Below, one piece after another: positions 55,364 to 63,702 of a stretch of DNA of 64,000 bases. A model generated the notes under the pieces. The model did no database searches, was not told the DNA's origin, and saw nothing but the letters and a program-made list of their open reading frames with translations. The DNA lies in assembly GCA_034408855.1 (NCBI GenBank), contig JAWXCK010000228.1, positions 1-64,000 of the forward strand. Reading direction: 5' to 3'. Position 1 is the stretch's first letter; each line of letters starts with the position of its first letter. A program made the translations under genes and the position numbers. This stretch comes from JAIYDQ01 sp034408855. GTDB taxonomy: Bacteria; Planctomycetota; Planctomycetia; Pirellulales; Pirellulaceae.

Positions 55364-56311
55364 GTGAGCGAAGCGCGAAAGCAAAAGCTTGAGTCGATGA
55401 TATATGCCATTCGTACGCTGAATGATTTTTCGCCGAATGATGCAAAGCTTATGTGCCGTGATTTGGCTCCGGCATACGTGACCAAAACTCTAAAGATGCT
55501 GGTCGGCGGCGGGCTTTTGAATTCTATCGAAAGCGATCGCAAAGTGATCTTCCGATGGGTCACGGAGGAATCGAATCGATTCGAACAGTTCATCGAAAGA
55601 CAAATCTACGGCGATCAAGTCAAACAAACACCCGTGCAGGACCGACCGCGTGAGCTGATGCTTCGCGACGGTGTCGATAAACTGACGAACGCAAACCTGG
55701 TCGCTATCTTGATTCGCGTCGGCGTGACTGGCGAATCGGCTGTCCAGGCTGGACGCAAACTCTCGAATCGCTTTGCCGATCGACTCGCTGATTTTCCCGA
55801 CGCGAGTCTCGCGGAATTGCGGAAGCTGAGCCCGGCGATTCGCAAAGATAGCTACTGCCAGATCATGGCAGGCATCGAACTGGGCCGACGCGTCGCCGCC
55901 GTCAAAGAAGAACTGACGATCGCTCCGTTTCGAATCAAAGGTTCCGATGATGCGATCCGCTACTGCATAAAGATTTTTTCTCGACTGGCGATGGATGGCA
56001 AGCAAGAGCAGTTTCATATTGTTACGCTCGATACACAGCACGGTCCCATCGCCAATCATTTGATTACCGTCGGAACGTTAGATGCAAGCCTTGTTCATCC
56101 TCGCGAAGTCTTCAGACCTGCCATTCGAGATGCCGCGTCGGCAATCTTGCTCGTTCACAATCACCCGTCCGGCGATCCGACGCCAAGTTCCGAAGATCGT
56201 TCCGTGACTCGGAAACTAAAAGAAGTTGGCGAGTTGATCGGAATTCGCGTTCTAGACCATATCATCGTGGCGCGAGAGAACGGGCGGAGCATCATGTCGG
56301 AGGGGATTTAG
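55364..56311 (+). CDS. radC: RadC family protein with N-terminal winged-helix extension
   Basis: 315 aa from GTG at 55364 behind GGGGAGG. Residues 1-70 look like a winged-helix domain (DLAPAYVTKTLKMLVGGGLL). A helix-hairpin-helix UPF0758 region follows (PRELMLRDGVDKLTNANLVAILIRVG is the RadC entry; LAELRKLSP). The JAB/MPN core shows the JAMM site (FHIVTLDTQHG, VHPREVFRPAI, HNHPSGDPTPSSED). The role of RadC is uncertain; it is often found with mobile DNA. The N-terminal DNA-binding-like extension is not part of standard RadC. Confidence 0.9.
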   Translation: MSEARKQKLESMIYAIRTLNDFSPNDAKLMCRDLAPAYVTKTLKMLVGGGLLNSIESDRKVIFRWVTEESNRFEQFIERQIYGDQVKQTPVQDRPRELMLRDGVDKLTNANLVAILIRVGVTGESAVQAGRKLSNRFADRLADFPDASLAELRKLSPAIRKDSYCQIMAGIELGRRVAAVKEELTIAPFRIKGSDDAIRYCIKIFSRLAMDGKQEQFHIVTLDTQHGPIANHLITVGTLDASLVHPREVFRPAIRDAASAILLVHNHPSGDPTPSSEDRSVTRKLKEVGELIGIRVLDHIIVARENGRSIMSEGI

Positions 56312-56319
56312 ACGCTATC

Positions 56320-56401
56320 GCTAACCGCTGAGTGCGCAGCGATACGCCGAGTCGGGGATGGAATGCTGCCTCAGCGCTCCCCTATGTTCTCAGCGGTTAG
56401 C
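56320..56401. repeat. 13-bp perfect inverted repeat spanning the radC-rhomboid junction
   Basis: GCTAACCGCTGAG (56320-56332) and its complement (56389-56401). The second arm lies inside the rhomboid C-terminal codons (LTAEN), so the repeat contributes to coding sequence. It may double as a bidirectional terminator. Confidence 0.65.
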
Positions 56402-56964
56402 TTTTCCGAATAAGGAAATTTAGTTGTTGTTAAGTAGGCAAGCAACCCACCGGCGATCGCGCCAAATAGGTGTCCGTCCCACGATATTTTTTGATTCATC
56501 GACGGCAAGGCACCCCACAGCATCGTGCCGCCGTAGAGAAACAGCACAAGTAGCGCAATGAGCATTGGCACAAGCCGACGTTCGAGTAAACCGGACGCGA
56601 TCAAAAATAAAATAAGTCCGTAGATCAAACCGCTGGCACCGATGTGCGTACTTGATCGCCCAAAAAGCCATAGCAATCCGCCACCTAAAAAGACCAAGCC
56701 GACTACGATCGTAATCGAATCGGCTCTGGAACCAGCCAAAAGCATCAGCAAAATGGCGAGCGGTACGGTGTTGCTGATCAAGTGCCCCCACCCGCCATGC
56801 AAAAATGGCATCAACGGTACGCCGATTAACCCGCTTAACGTTCTAGGAACCAACCCCAACGAATTAAGCGGAATCGGAAGGATTACATCGACCAAATGAA
56901 TAACCCAAAGAATTGCGATGAAGCCCAACACCCAACTTAGCTCTTCTCGGATCGTGTGTTTCAT
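56371..56964 (-). CDS. Rhomboid-family intramembrane serine protease
   Basis: 197 aa with five to six hydrophobic segments. The catalytic signature HIGASGLIYG (Ser in GASG, about residues 109-112) and SWDGHLFGAIAGG (His) form the Ser-His dyad, preceded by the oxyanion-type LHGGWGHLISN. It should cleave substrates within the membrane. The C-terminal EKLTAENIGER is encoded by a repeat arm and is probably not part of the fold. Neighbours are convergent radC and a divergent redoxin gene. Confidence 0.9.
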   Translation of the reverse strand: MKHTIREELSWVLGFIAILWVIHLVDVILPIPLNSLGLVPRTLSGLIGVPLMPFLHGGWGHLISNTVPLAILLMLLAGSRADSITIVVGLVFLGGGLLWLFGRSSTHIGASGLIYGLILFLIASGLLERRLVPMLIALLVLFLYGGTMLWGALPSMNQKISWDGHLFGAIAGGLLAYLTTTKFPYSEKLTAENIGER

Positions 56965-57002
56965 AGACGTGCGACGTTTTAACTAAAGCCATATGCAAAA
57001 TT

Positions 57003-57068
57003 AGCCGGAACGCGTTAGCGTCCGGTTTCCCAGCAATTCGTGCGTACCGGTGCTAACGCACTCCGACT
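57003..57068. repeat. 66-bp palindromic repeat, copy 2
   Basis: An inverted copy of 50504-50569 with five mismatches; arms 57003-57026 and 57045-57068. It lies upstream of the redoxin gene. Confidence 0.8.
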
Positions 57069-57159
57069 AATCGTAACCGATTCGGCCGCTGAAGCATCTA
57101 AAATAAACGTACCGCTCGTTTGAGCGATGCTTATAATGTTCGCAGGAGAACGTCTAACT

Positions 57160-58266
57160 ATGCCCATTTCAAAAACCAAACGTTTGTTCGTCTTGATGAG
57201 TTTACTCTGGATGACCAGTATCGCAGTAGCCGCTGAGATCGCCATGAAGTACGGACCACTATCACCAAATCAAATTTTGGTGCCGCAGACACTTCTGCAT
57301 CTTGCACATACCGCTGAAATACAAACCGAACTTCAGATTCCTGCCGACAAACAATTATCGTTCGAGAATATACTGCGCGATATCGACCTGCGTTGGTGGC
57401 CATCGAGAATCCTACCGGTTACCGAACAACGTAAGCGAGTTACCGAATTAGAATCGGAATTCATCCGGGAAACAGAAAAGCTTTTAGGGGGCGACGCTGT
57501 GATGCGACTTCGCCAGATTGAACTTCAAAGTCAAAGCAGTCGGATATTGGTACGCTCCGAAGTCGTTGCCTTTCTAGAACTGGATGCTAAACAGCAAAAA
57601 ACCGTTGAAGAGCTTTTTGTCGCCAACGACAAACTTGCGGTAGACGTTACAGCCATGAGCGCTAAAGAAAAATCCGAAAAACTGCAGTCGCTTGTTTCGG
57701 CGAAACAAACAGAGGCCAAAAAAGCGATTGCAGTCTTAAACACGGTGCAGCGTGACCGGATTCAAAAAATTGCTGGAACGCCCGTGAACACGGCGACTGC
57801 CGAACGAATCTACGCCCTTGCGCCTGAGCTAATCGATACCGGGAATTGGACAAGCGAAGATCGGCCAACTCTCGAATCGTTGCGAGGACAGGTCGTCATC
57901 CTCCATATTTATGCGTTCCAGTGCCACAATTGCGTTGCCAATTTTCGTCACTATAAGCGATGGGACGAGAATCTTAAGTCCAAAGGGGTACAAGTCGTCG
58001 GAATCCAGACTCCAGAAACGCAGAACGAAAAAGACCCTGAAAAAGTTCGAGCGGCAGCAGCCAAGGAAGGTTTTCAATTTCCTGTGTTGATCGATTTGGA
58101 AAATAAAAATTGGAAAGTCTGGGGAAACACGATGTGGCCGACGGTTTATGTCATCGATAAGAAGGGGTATATCCGATTTTGGTGGCAAGGCGAGCTGAAC
58201 TGGCAGGGCAACACGGTCGATCAAAAGATCGATACCATCGTCGAAAAACTGCTTAGCGAGAGCTAG
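57160..58266 (+). CDS. Exported redoxin/thioredoxin-like protein
   Basis: 368 aa from the ATG at 57160 behind CAGGAG. A signal peptide (LFVLMSLLWMTSIAVA) precedes a helical N-terminal half of unknown fold (residues about 30-225) rich in Lys/Glu. A thioredoxin-fold domain follows with VVILHIYAFQCHNCVANF (CxxC about residues 255-258) and MWPTVYVIDKKGYIRFWWQG. The CHNC site and the W-P cis-proline region resemble DipZ/TlpA-type redoxins, so disulfide or cytochrome-maturation chemistry in the periplasm is likely. A TATAAT lies at 57132-57137. Confidence 0.85.
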   Translation: MPISKTKRLFVLMSLLWMTSIAVAAEIAMKYGPLSPNQILVPQTLLHLAHTAEIQTELQIPADKQLSFENILRDIDLRWWPSRILPVTEQRKRVTELESEFIRETEKLLGGDAVMRLRQIELQSQSSRILVRSEVVAFLELDAKQQKTVEELFVANDKLAVDVTAMSAKEKSEKLQSLVSAKQTEAKKAIAVLNTVQRDRIQKIAGTPVNTATAERIYALAPELIDTGNWTSEDRPTLESLRGQVVILHIYAFQCHNCVANFRHYKRWDENLKSKGVQVVGIQTPETQNEKDPEKVRAAAAKEGFQFPVLIDLENKNWKVWGNTMWPTVYVIDKKGYIRFWWQGELNWQGNTVDQKIDTIVEKLLSES

Positions 58267-58273
58267 CCCAACT

Positions 58274-59161
58274 TTAAAAGAGTTCCGCCATCTCACGAGC
58301 GTGATACGAACTTCGAACGAACGGCCCCGAAGCAACTTGTTTGAAACCCATTTGCTTGGCGAGCCGTCCCAGTTCGGAAAACTCGTCGGGCGGGATATAT
58401 CGCACGACGGGCAAGTACTTTGGCCCCGGTTGCAAATACTGACCAAGTGTCAGAAATTCACAACCATATTCTAAAAGATCGGCGAGGCAATCGAGAATCT
58501 CATCGCGCGTTTCGCCTAGTCCCAGCATCAGACCGCTCTTAGTCTTGATCGAGGAGTTGAGTGCTTTCACACGCCGCAATAATTCAAGCGTCCATCGATA
58601 TTCACTCTTCGGTCCGCGTACTTTCCGATAAAGTCTTGGGACCGTTTCCATATTGTGATTGAAAACTTCAGGAGCCGCTTCTACGACTCGATCCAAGGCC
58701 GAGCGATGACGAACGAAATCAGGCGTGAGCACTTCGACCGAAGCGCCCGTTCGTTCGCGCACGGCAATGATGCATTGATAAAAATGTTCCGCCCCACCAT
58801 CGAGAAGATCGTCCCGAGTGACAGAAGTAATCACGACATGTTTGAGGCCTAGTCGAGCGGCAGCCTCGGCGACCCTCGCTGGTTCATCTAACTCGAGTGC
58901 TTCGGGGCGACCACGCGAAACGGCGCAAAACCCGCAGGGTCGAGTGCAGACATTCCCCAGGATCATAAAGGTCGCTGTCTGCTGCGAGAAGCATTCCATT
59001 CGGTTCGGGCATTTCGCGTTTTCGCAAACCGTCTCCAATCGCAATTCCGAAAGAATACTCGACGTGAGATGATTGAAATTTCCTTTGGGAACTTCACGGC
59101 GCAACCAAGCGGGCAATCGACGTTCAGGTTCCTGGGATACTACGGGAAGTTCGAGATTCAT
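58274..59161 (-). CDS. lipA: Lipoyl synthase
   Basis: 295 aa from the ATG at 59161. It carries the two cluster motifs of LipA: CENAKCPNRMEC (auxiliary cluster) and CTRPCGFC (radical-SAM CxxxCxxC), then VVITSVTRDDLLDGGAEHF, FNHNMETVPRLY, TKSGLMLGLGE and LTLGQYLQPGPKYLPV. A conserved C-terminal serine ligand region (GPFVRSSYHA) is present. It inserts sulfur into octanoyl groups to make lipoate. It lies seven bases from the convergent redoxin gene and downstream of folC. Confidence 0.95.
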   Translation of the reverse strand: MNLELPVVSQEPERRLPAWLRREVPKGNFNHLTSSILSELRLETVCENAKCPNRMECFSQQTATFMILGNVCTRPCGFCAVSRGRPEALELDEPARVAEAAARLGLKHVVITSVTRDDLLDGGAEHFYQCIIAVRERTGASVEVLTPDFVRHRSALDRVVEAAPEVFNHNMETVPRLYRKVRGPKSEYRWTLELLRRVKALNSSIKTKSGLMLGLGETRDEILDCLADLLEYGCEFLTLGQYLQPGPKYLPVVRYIPPDEFSELGRLAKQMGFKQVASGPFVRSSYHAREMAELF

Positions 59162-59231
59162 TGCGATTGCAGTGTGCGAAATGGTTTGGTAATTCGACCA
59201 TTGTAGCTCGCAGAATGACAAAGGGACATAT

Positions 59232-59308
59232 GGGACTGAAAGGACGAAAGGACGAAAGGACAAAAGAAATCTTTTCGTCTCTTATGTCCCGTTCGTCCTT
59301 TCAGTCCC
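59232..59308. repeat. 17-bp inverted repeat with AGGACGAA tandem units
   Basis: Perfect arms at 59232-59248 and 59292-59308, with three near-identical AGGACGAA units at about 59241-59262. The right arm is translated as the folC C-terminus (PEGTERTNG). Confidence 0.75.
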
Positions 59309-60691
59309 TTCAGGTCTCTCGAATTTCTCCATCAATTCGGCAGCCAAGAAGAACGAACCCGTAATCACAATGAGATCCTTTTGGTCGGCCATTTTTTGTG
59401 CCACCTCCAAGGCGGCAAGCGAATCTTCGACGACGCGAATTTTGGCAATCGGTTGCCCTGGACTGGCTTTTTCAATATTGTCGGCGATCGCCTTGAGCGT
59501 CTGGGTTGGCTGAGCGCGAGGATTGATATGGAATTGTGTAAGGACGAGTTCTTGACACGAAAGCATCAATCGATTGAGCATCGCCTCGGAATTTTTTTCA
59601 CGACTGGCCGAGAAGACGACGATACGTTTCCGATCGGGGAAATTTTCGTCGAGCGTATCGATCAAAGCTTCAATCGACGCTTCGTTATGGGCCGTATCGA
59701 TGATCGTAGTAGGGCCCTCCGAGACGACCTCGACACGACCGGGGACTTGTGTCGTTGCCAAGCCTGCTTCGATGGCGGATTCCTCGATGTCCCAACCATG
59801 TTCACGAAGGATATCGAGTCCGGCCAATACGACAGCCGCATTCGCAAGCTGGTGCTTTCCTAAGAGCCGTAGCTTGAGCGATGTTCGATGCGTTCCGCTG
59901 GGCCATAATGTTGGATCGGGATGGTAGGACATTCGCATTTCACGTGAACCGTAGGCGCTAGCCTCGGGCTTCGGCCTTGATGAAATAAAATCGACGCCGA
60001 GCAGGCGAAGCTTGCAGCCTCGTTCTTTCGCAATTCTCGAAATGGTTTCGGAGGCTTCTGGATGCGTCGCGCCGCTTACGACGGGGACGCCAGGCTTAAT
60101 GATCCCCGCCTTCTCGCCCGCAATTTCTGCCAGTGTGTTACCAAGTTGTTGCTGGTGATCGTAGCTGATCGATGTAATCACGCTCAAGGCTGGCCAACAG
60201 ACGTTAGTACTATCCAGTCGACCACCCAATCCGACCTCGATAATGTTGACATCGACAGCCTGTTCTCGAAAGAGCCACCAAGCCATCGCCGTCGTCAATT
60301 CAAAAAACGTCGGGTGTCCGTGCCCTTGTTCGGCAATGTTGTGTGCCGCTGGCTTCACTGCGTCGACGGCTCGAATAAACTGCGCTGGATCGACTGCTTG
60401 GCCGTTGATGACGAATCGCTCTTCGAGTCGAAGTAAATGCGGAGACGTATAAAGGCCGGTACGATAGCCACTTTCTCTCAAGCATTCGGCGGTCAGCCAA
60501 GCGACAGAACCTTTGCCCTTGGAGCCGGCGACATGGATCACCGGAGCAGCTTGCTGCGGGTTTCCTAGCTCGACCAGCAACCGTTCCATTCTCGATAGCC
60601 GATAATTGTTCTGGTTATAAGCTTGGTCCGTGGAACGCTCGTAGTTGATTCGATCGTACAGATATTCGATGGCTGCCTGATACGATTCCAT
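59282..60691 (-). CDS. folC: Folylpolyglutamate synthase / dihydrofolate synthase
   Basis: 469 aa. The Mur-ligase-type P-loop GSKGKGSVAW (about residues 57-66) is followed by YTSPHLLRLEERF, FFELTTAMAW, IEVGLGGRLDSTN, GEKAGIIKPGVPVV, LLGKHQLANAAVVLAGL, DTAHNEASIEALI and VITGSFFLAAELM. These are the marks of FolC, which adds glutamate to dihydropteroate/folate. Two parts look repeat-derived: PEASAYGS, from a palindrome arm at 59944-59968, and the last ten residues. The N-terminus gives a normal start at 60691. Confidence 0.93.
   Translation of the reverse strand: MESYQAAIEYLYDRINYERSTDQAYNQNNYRLSRMERLLVELGNPQQAAPVIHVAGSKGKGSVAWLTAECLRESGYRTGLYTSPHLLRLEERFVINGQAVDPAQFIRAVDAVKPAAHNIAEQGHGHPTFFELTTAMAWWLFREQAVDVNIIEVGLGGRLDSTNVCWPALSVITSISYDHQQQLGNTLAEIAGEKAGIIKPGVPVVSGATHPEASETISRIAKERGCKLRLLGVDFISSRPKPEASAYGSREMRMSYHPDPTLWPSGTHRTSLKLRLLGKHQLANAAVVLAGLDILREHGWDIEESAIEAGLATTQVPGRVEVVSEGPTTIIDTAHNEASIEALIDTLDENFPDRKRIVVFSASREKNSEAMLNRLMLSCQELVLTQFHINPRAQPTQTLKAIADNIEKASPGQPIAKIRVVEDSLAALEVAQKMADQKDLIVITGSFFLAAELMEKFERPEGTERTNGT
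59944..59968. repeat. Palindrome arm (GGCGCTAGCC core) inside folC
   Basis: 24 of 25 bases match the left arm of the repeat at 26834-26858. It is translated on the minus strand as PEASAYGS within an otherwise conserved gene, without disrupting the frame. Confidence 0.75.
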
Positions 60692-60954
60692 AGTTGCGAT
60701 ACCGAGGTCGTCGCCATCTGGGGTGGCAACATTAAAAAATCATCTTCGCGAGGCCGTAAGTTTAGCTAGAAGCGTAGAAAGTTGCAGGCTTAATTGTCTA
60801 TTTGTCAATATTCGGCGACGCCTCCCGGGGTTGGAACTTGTGGTCAGGCACTTTCCGATTTATAGTTTTTCCTGGAGATACGGGCTGAACCGTCAAAGTC
60901 AGCTTCCCGTACTCCACAACATCTTCTAACCAAGTCTTTTCCGGAGAGTAATGC

Positions 60955-61887
60955 ATGTCGGTCGACACCCAAGCCCCTGCGAGCGCTCCGTCGTCGGTGG
61001 CTGGTAATGCTGCTTCGGACGTCGTGATCGAAACTCGCGGGTTGAGCAAGATTTACCGAGATTTTTGGGGACGAAAAAAAGTCCATGCCCTCAAGTCGCT
61101 CGACGTTGAAGTTAAAAAAGGTGAAATTTTCGGTCTTCTTGGCCCGAATGGATCCGGGAAATCGACGACCATTAAACTGATTCTGGGCTTGTTGTTCCCT
61201 TCGGCAGGTCGAGCGTTTGTCTTTGGCAAAGAAGCGTCCGAAGTCACAAAAAACGAACGCATCGGTTATCTTCCTGAAGAATCGTATCTTTACAAATTCC
61301 TAAACGCCGAAGAAACGCTCGATTTTTATGGTCGGCTTTTCGATATGCCCGCCCCGGTTCGCCGCGAACGATCCGAGCAGCTCATTCAAATGGTTGGCCT
61401 GCATCGTGCCCGACGACGACAGCTCAAGGAATATTCCAAAGGCATGACGCGAAGAATTGGCTTGGCCCAGGCTCTGATCAACGAACCCGACTTGTTGGTA
61501 CTCGATGAACCGACCACGGGTTTGGACCCGATTGGATCGCGCGAGATGAAGGATCTCATCCTCAAGCTTCGCGAGCAAGGGAAGACGATCCTGATGTGCT
61601 CTCACCAGTTGGCCGACGTTCAAGATGTCTGCGATCGAATCGCGATCCTCCATCAAGGCGAACTCAAAGAGCTTGGGCGAGTCGATAGCTTGCTCAAGGT
61701 CCGAGATGTTACCGAAGTTCATGCACGCGGATTAACCGAAGACGCGAAACGCGAGATAGCCGAAGTCATCAAACGGCACGGCGGCGAGTTGATGCAGATC
61801 GACAACCCAACAGTCACCATGGAAGAGTTGTTTCTGGAAAGTATTCGCGAAAGCGATGCTCGTCCGGGTCGACGCGCTGGGAGTTAA
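60955..61887 (+). CDS. ABC transporter ATP-binding protein
   Basis: 310 aa. Walker A GPNGSGKST (about residues 62-70), Q-loop region GYLPEESYLY, signature YSKGMTRRIGLAQALI (SKGMT in place of LSGGQ), Walker B LLVLDEPTTGLDP and the H-loop CSHQLADV are all present. It is an ABC-2-type exporter ATPase, with the permease encoded seven bases downstream. The long N-terminal Ala/Ser-rich stretch (residues 1-25) is an unstructured lead. The substrate is unknown; DRA/GldA-type lipid or polysaccharide export is one possibility. Confidence 0.93.
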   Translation: MSVDTQAPASAPSSVAGNAASDVVIETRGLSKIYRDFWGRKKVHALKSLDVEVKKGEIFGLLGPNGSGKSTTIKLILGLLFPSAGRAFVFGKEASEVTKNERIGYLPEESYLYKFLNAEETLDFYGRLFDMPAPVRRERSEQLIQMVGLHRARRRQLKEYSKGMTRRIGLAQALINEPDLLVLDEPTTGLDPIGSREMKDLILKLREQGKTILMCSHQLADVQDVCDRIAILHQGELKELGRVDSLLKVRDVTEVHARGLTEDAKREIAEVIKRHGGELMQIDNPTVTMEELFLESIRESDARPGRRAGS

Positions 61888-61893
61888 TAGAAG

Positions 61894-63702
61894 ATGCGTC
61901 TAACACCGGACCAACTTTGGTCGTTCTACGAATGGTTTATTCCTCAGCAAGGCTTGTTGCAGGGCATTTCGCTGGCGATCACGCTGGCCATTCTCGGTTT
62001 ACTGGTCAGCTACCTTGTCGCCATGGTTCGTTTGGGACCTGGCGAAGGTTTTTATGCAGTTGCAAAGGTTATTAGCGATCTGATTCGCTTCGATATTCCC
62101 GGTACTCGATCATCTCGTTTGTGGGCGATCGCCAAGCTGTCCTTCATGGAGGCGATACGCCGCAAGGTTCTGGTCGTATTCGTAATCTTCATCATCCTTT
62201 GTATGTTCGCAGGATGGCTCCTCGATTTGCGAACCGATCATCCTGCACAGCTTTATATCACGTTTGTTTTGAGTTCGACCAACATGCTGGTCTTGCTGCT
62301 AGGGCTTTTCATCAGCGCCTTCAGCTTGCCGGCTGATATAAAGAATCGAACGATTTACACGATCGTCACCAAGCCGGTTCGTGCGACGGAGATCGTAGTC
62401 GGTCGCATCTTTGGTTTTAGTCTCATCGGCTCGATGATTTTGGCCGCGCTCGGATTATTTAGCTACGTCTTTGTGGTACGTGGCTTGAATCATACTCATG
62501 AGATCACCACGATTTCGCAAGACGGCCGGCAAGGCAAGACCGAGGTCGCTGCTCGGCACGATCACGTCTTTAAACTCGGCGAGGACGGCAACGGATATAC
62601 CGAAGAGGCCAAAGGGCATCAGCATACGATAACTGCGGTCCAGCTTGATAACAAAACGAAATATGTAGTGGGACCGCCGACCGGCGAACTCACTGCCAAA
62701 GTACCTATCTATGGTCGGTTGACCTTTACCGATCGTTCTGGCAATGTCGGAGAGGGGTTGAATGTCGGCTACATGTCAGAGTATCGCAAGTATGTAGCCG
62801 GTGGCTCGCTCTCAAGTGCCAAATGGCAATTCGAACGCGTTCGCGAATCAGACTTTCGCGAAGGGAATGAAAGCGACGATGATATCGAGCTGACGATCGA
62901 AATGAATATCGAAGCCTTTCGATCCTTCAAAGGCGACATCGTAACGCCTGTTCGAGGTTCGATTATTCTTCGAAGTCCTGATGAAAGCATCGAGAGCCAA
63001 CGCATCTATTTCTTGGTGAAAGAATCGGTCGACCGAAAGCTTATATCGCGAACGATCAGTGGCTTCCGCAACAATCAACCGGCGACGTTAGATGTCTTCA
63101 AAGACATCGTAATGAATGAAAAGTTAGAAGTGATTGTACGCTGCGAAGATTCACAACAATATCTCGGAATGGGAGCATCCGACTTAACATTGCAAGCCAA
63201 GGAACGCTCGTTTGCATGGAATTTCGCCAAAGGTTACATCAGCATTTGGCTTCAAATGGTGATCGTCATCTGCTTTGGCGTGATGTATAGCACTTTCCTA
63301 TCAGGGCCTGTTGCGATGGTTGCGACATTAGCGACGCTCTCGTTAGGGTTGTTCGGTGACATTATCGATCGGTACTTCAAAGTTGAATATTCGGGTGGTG
63401 GACCGATAGAATCAATCATTCGAATGCCTACCCAAAAAGGCGTGATGATCGATCTCGATTTGGGCAACGTGGCCTTAGAAAAAGTCATTCATAATATCGA
63501 CTACGCCATTATGTACGGAGTATCGAGTCTCAAAGGCGTGTTTCCCAATTTTAGTCGACTTGGGACGTCCGATTTTATTGTCTACGGCGTCGATTTGTTC
63601 GATGGTTTGCTCCTACGTCACTGTGCAATAACGTTTGGCTTCTTCCTCTTGACGAGTTTGGTCGGTTACTTTTTTGTTAAGACGCGAGAGATGGCGGCAT
63701 GA
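61894..63702 (+). CDS. ABC-2 type transporter permease with large extracytoplasmic loop
   Basis: 602 aa. Hydrophobic helices lie near residues 22-44, 90-110, 120-145 and 168-195, and four or so near the C-terminus (about 450-600). Between them is a loop of about 240 residues with a His-rich stretch (NHTHEI, ARHDHVF, KGHQHTI at about 204-245). It forms the membrane part of the transporter with the ATPase upstream. The last four bases overlap the next gene as ATGA. The His cluster is unusual for this family and could bind a metal ion; that is inference. Confidence 0.82.
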   Translation: MRLTPDQLWSFYEWFIPQQGLLQGISLAITLAILGLLVSYLVAMVRLGPGEGFYAVAKVISDLIRFDIPGTRSSRLWAIAKLSFMEAIRRKVLVVFVIFIILCMFAGWLLDLRTDHPAQLYITFVLSSTNMLVLLLGLFISAFSLPADIKNRTIYTIVTKPVRATEIVVGRIFGFSLIGSMILAALGLFSYVFVVRGLNHTHEITTISQDGRQGKTEVAARHDHVFKLGEDGNGYTEEAKGHQHTITAVQLDNKTKYVVGPPTGELTAKVPIYGRLTFTDRSGNVGEGLNVGYMSEYRKYVAGGSLSSAKWQFERVRESDFREGNESDDDIELTIEMNIEAFRSFKGDIVTPVRGSIILRSPDESIESQRIYFLVKESVDRKLISRTISGFRNNQPATLDVFKDIVMNEKLEVIVRCEDSQQYLGMGASDLTLQAKERSFAWNFAKGYISIWLQMVIVICFGVMYSTFLSGPVAMVATLATLSLGLFGDIIDRYFKVEYSGGGPIESIIRMPTQKGVMIDLDLGNVALEKVIHNIDYAIMYGVSSLKGVFPNFSRLGTSDFIVYGVDLFDGLLLRHCAITFGFFLLTSLVGYFFVKTREMAA

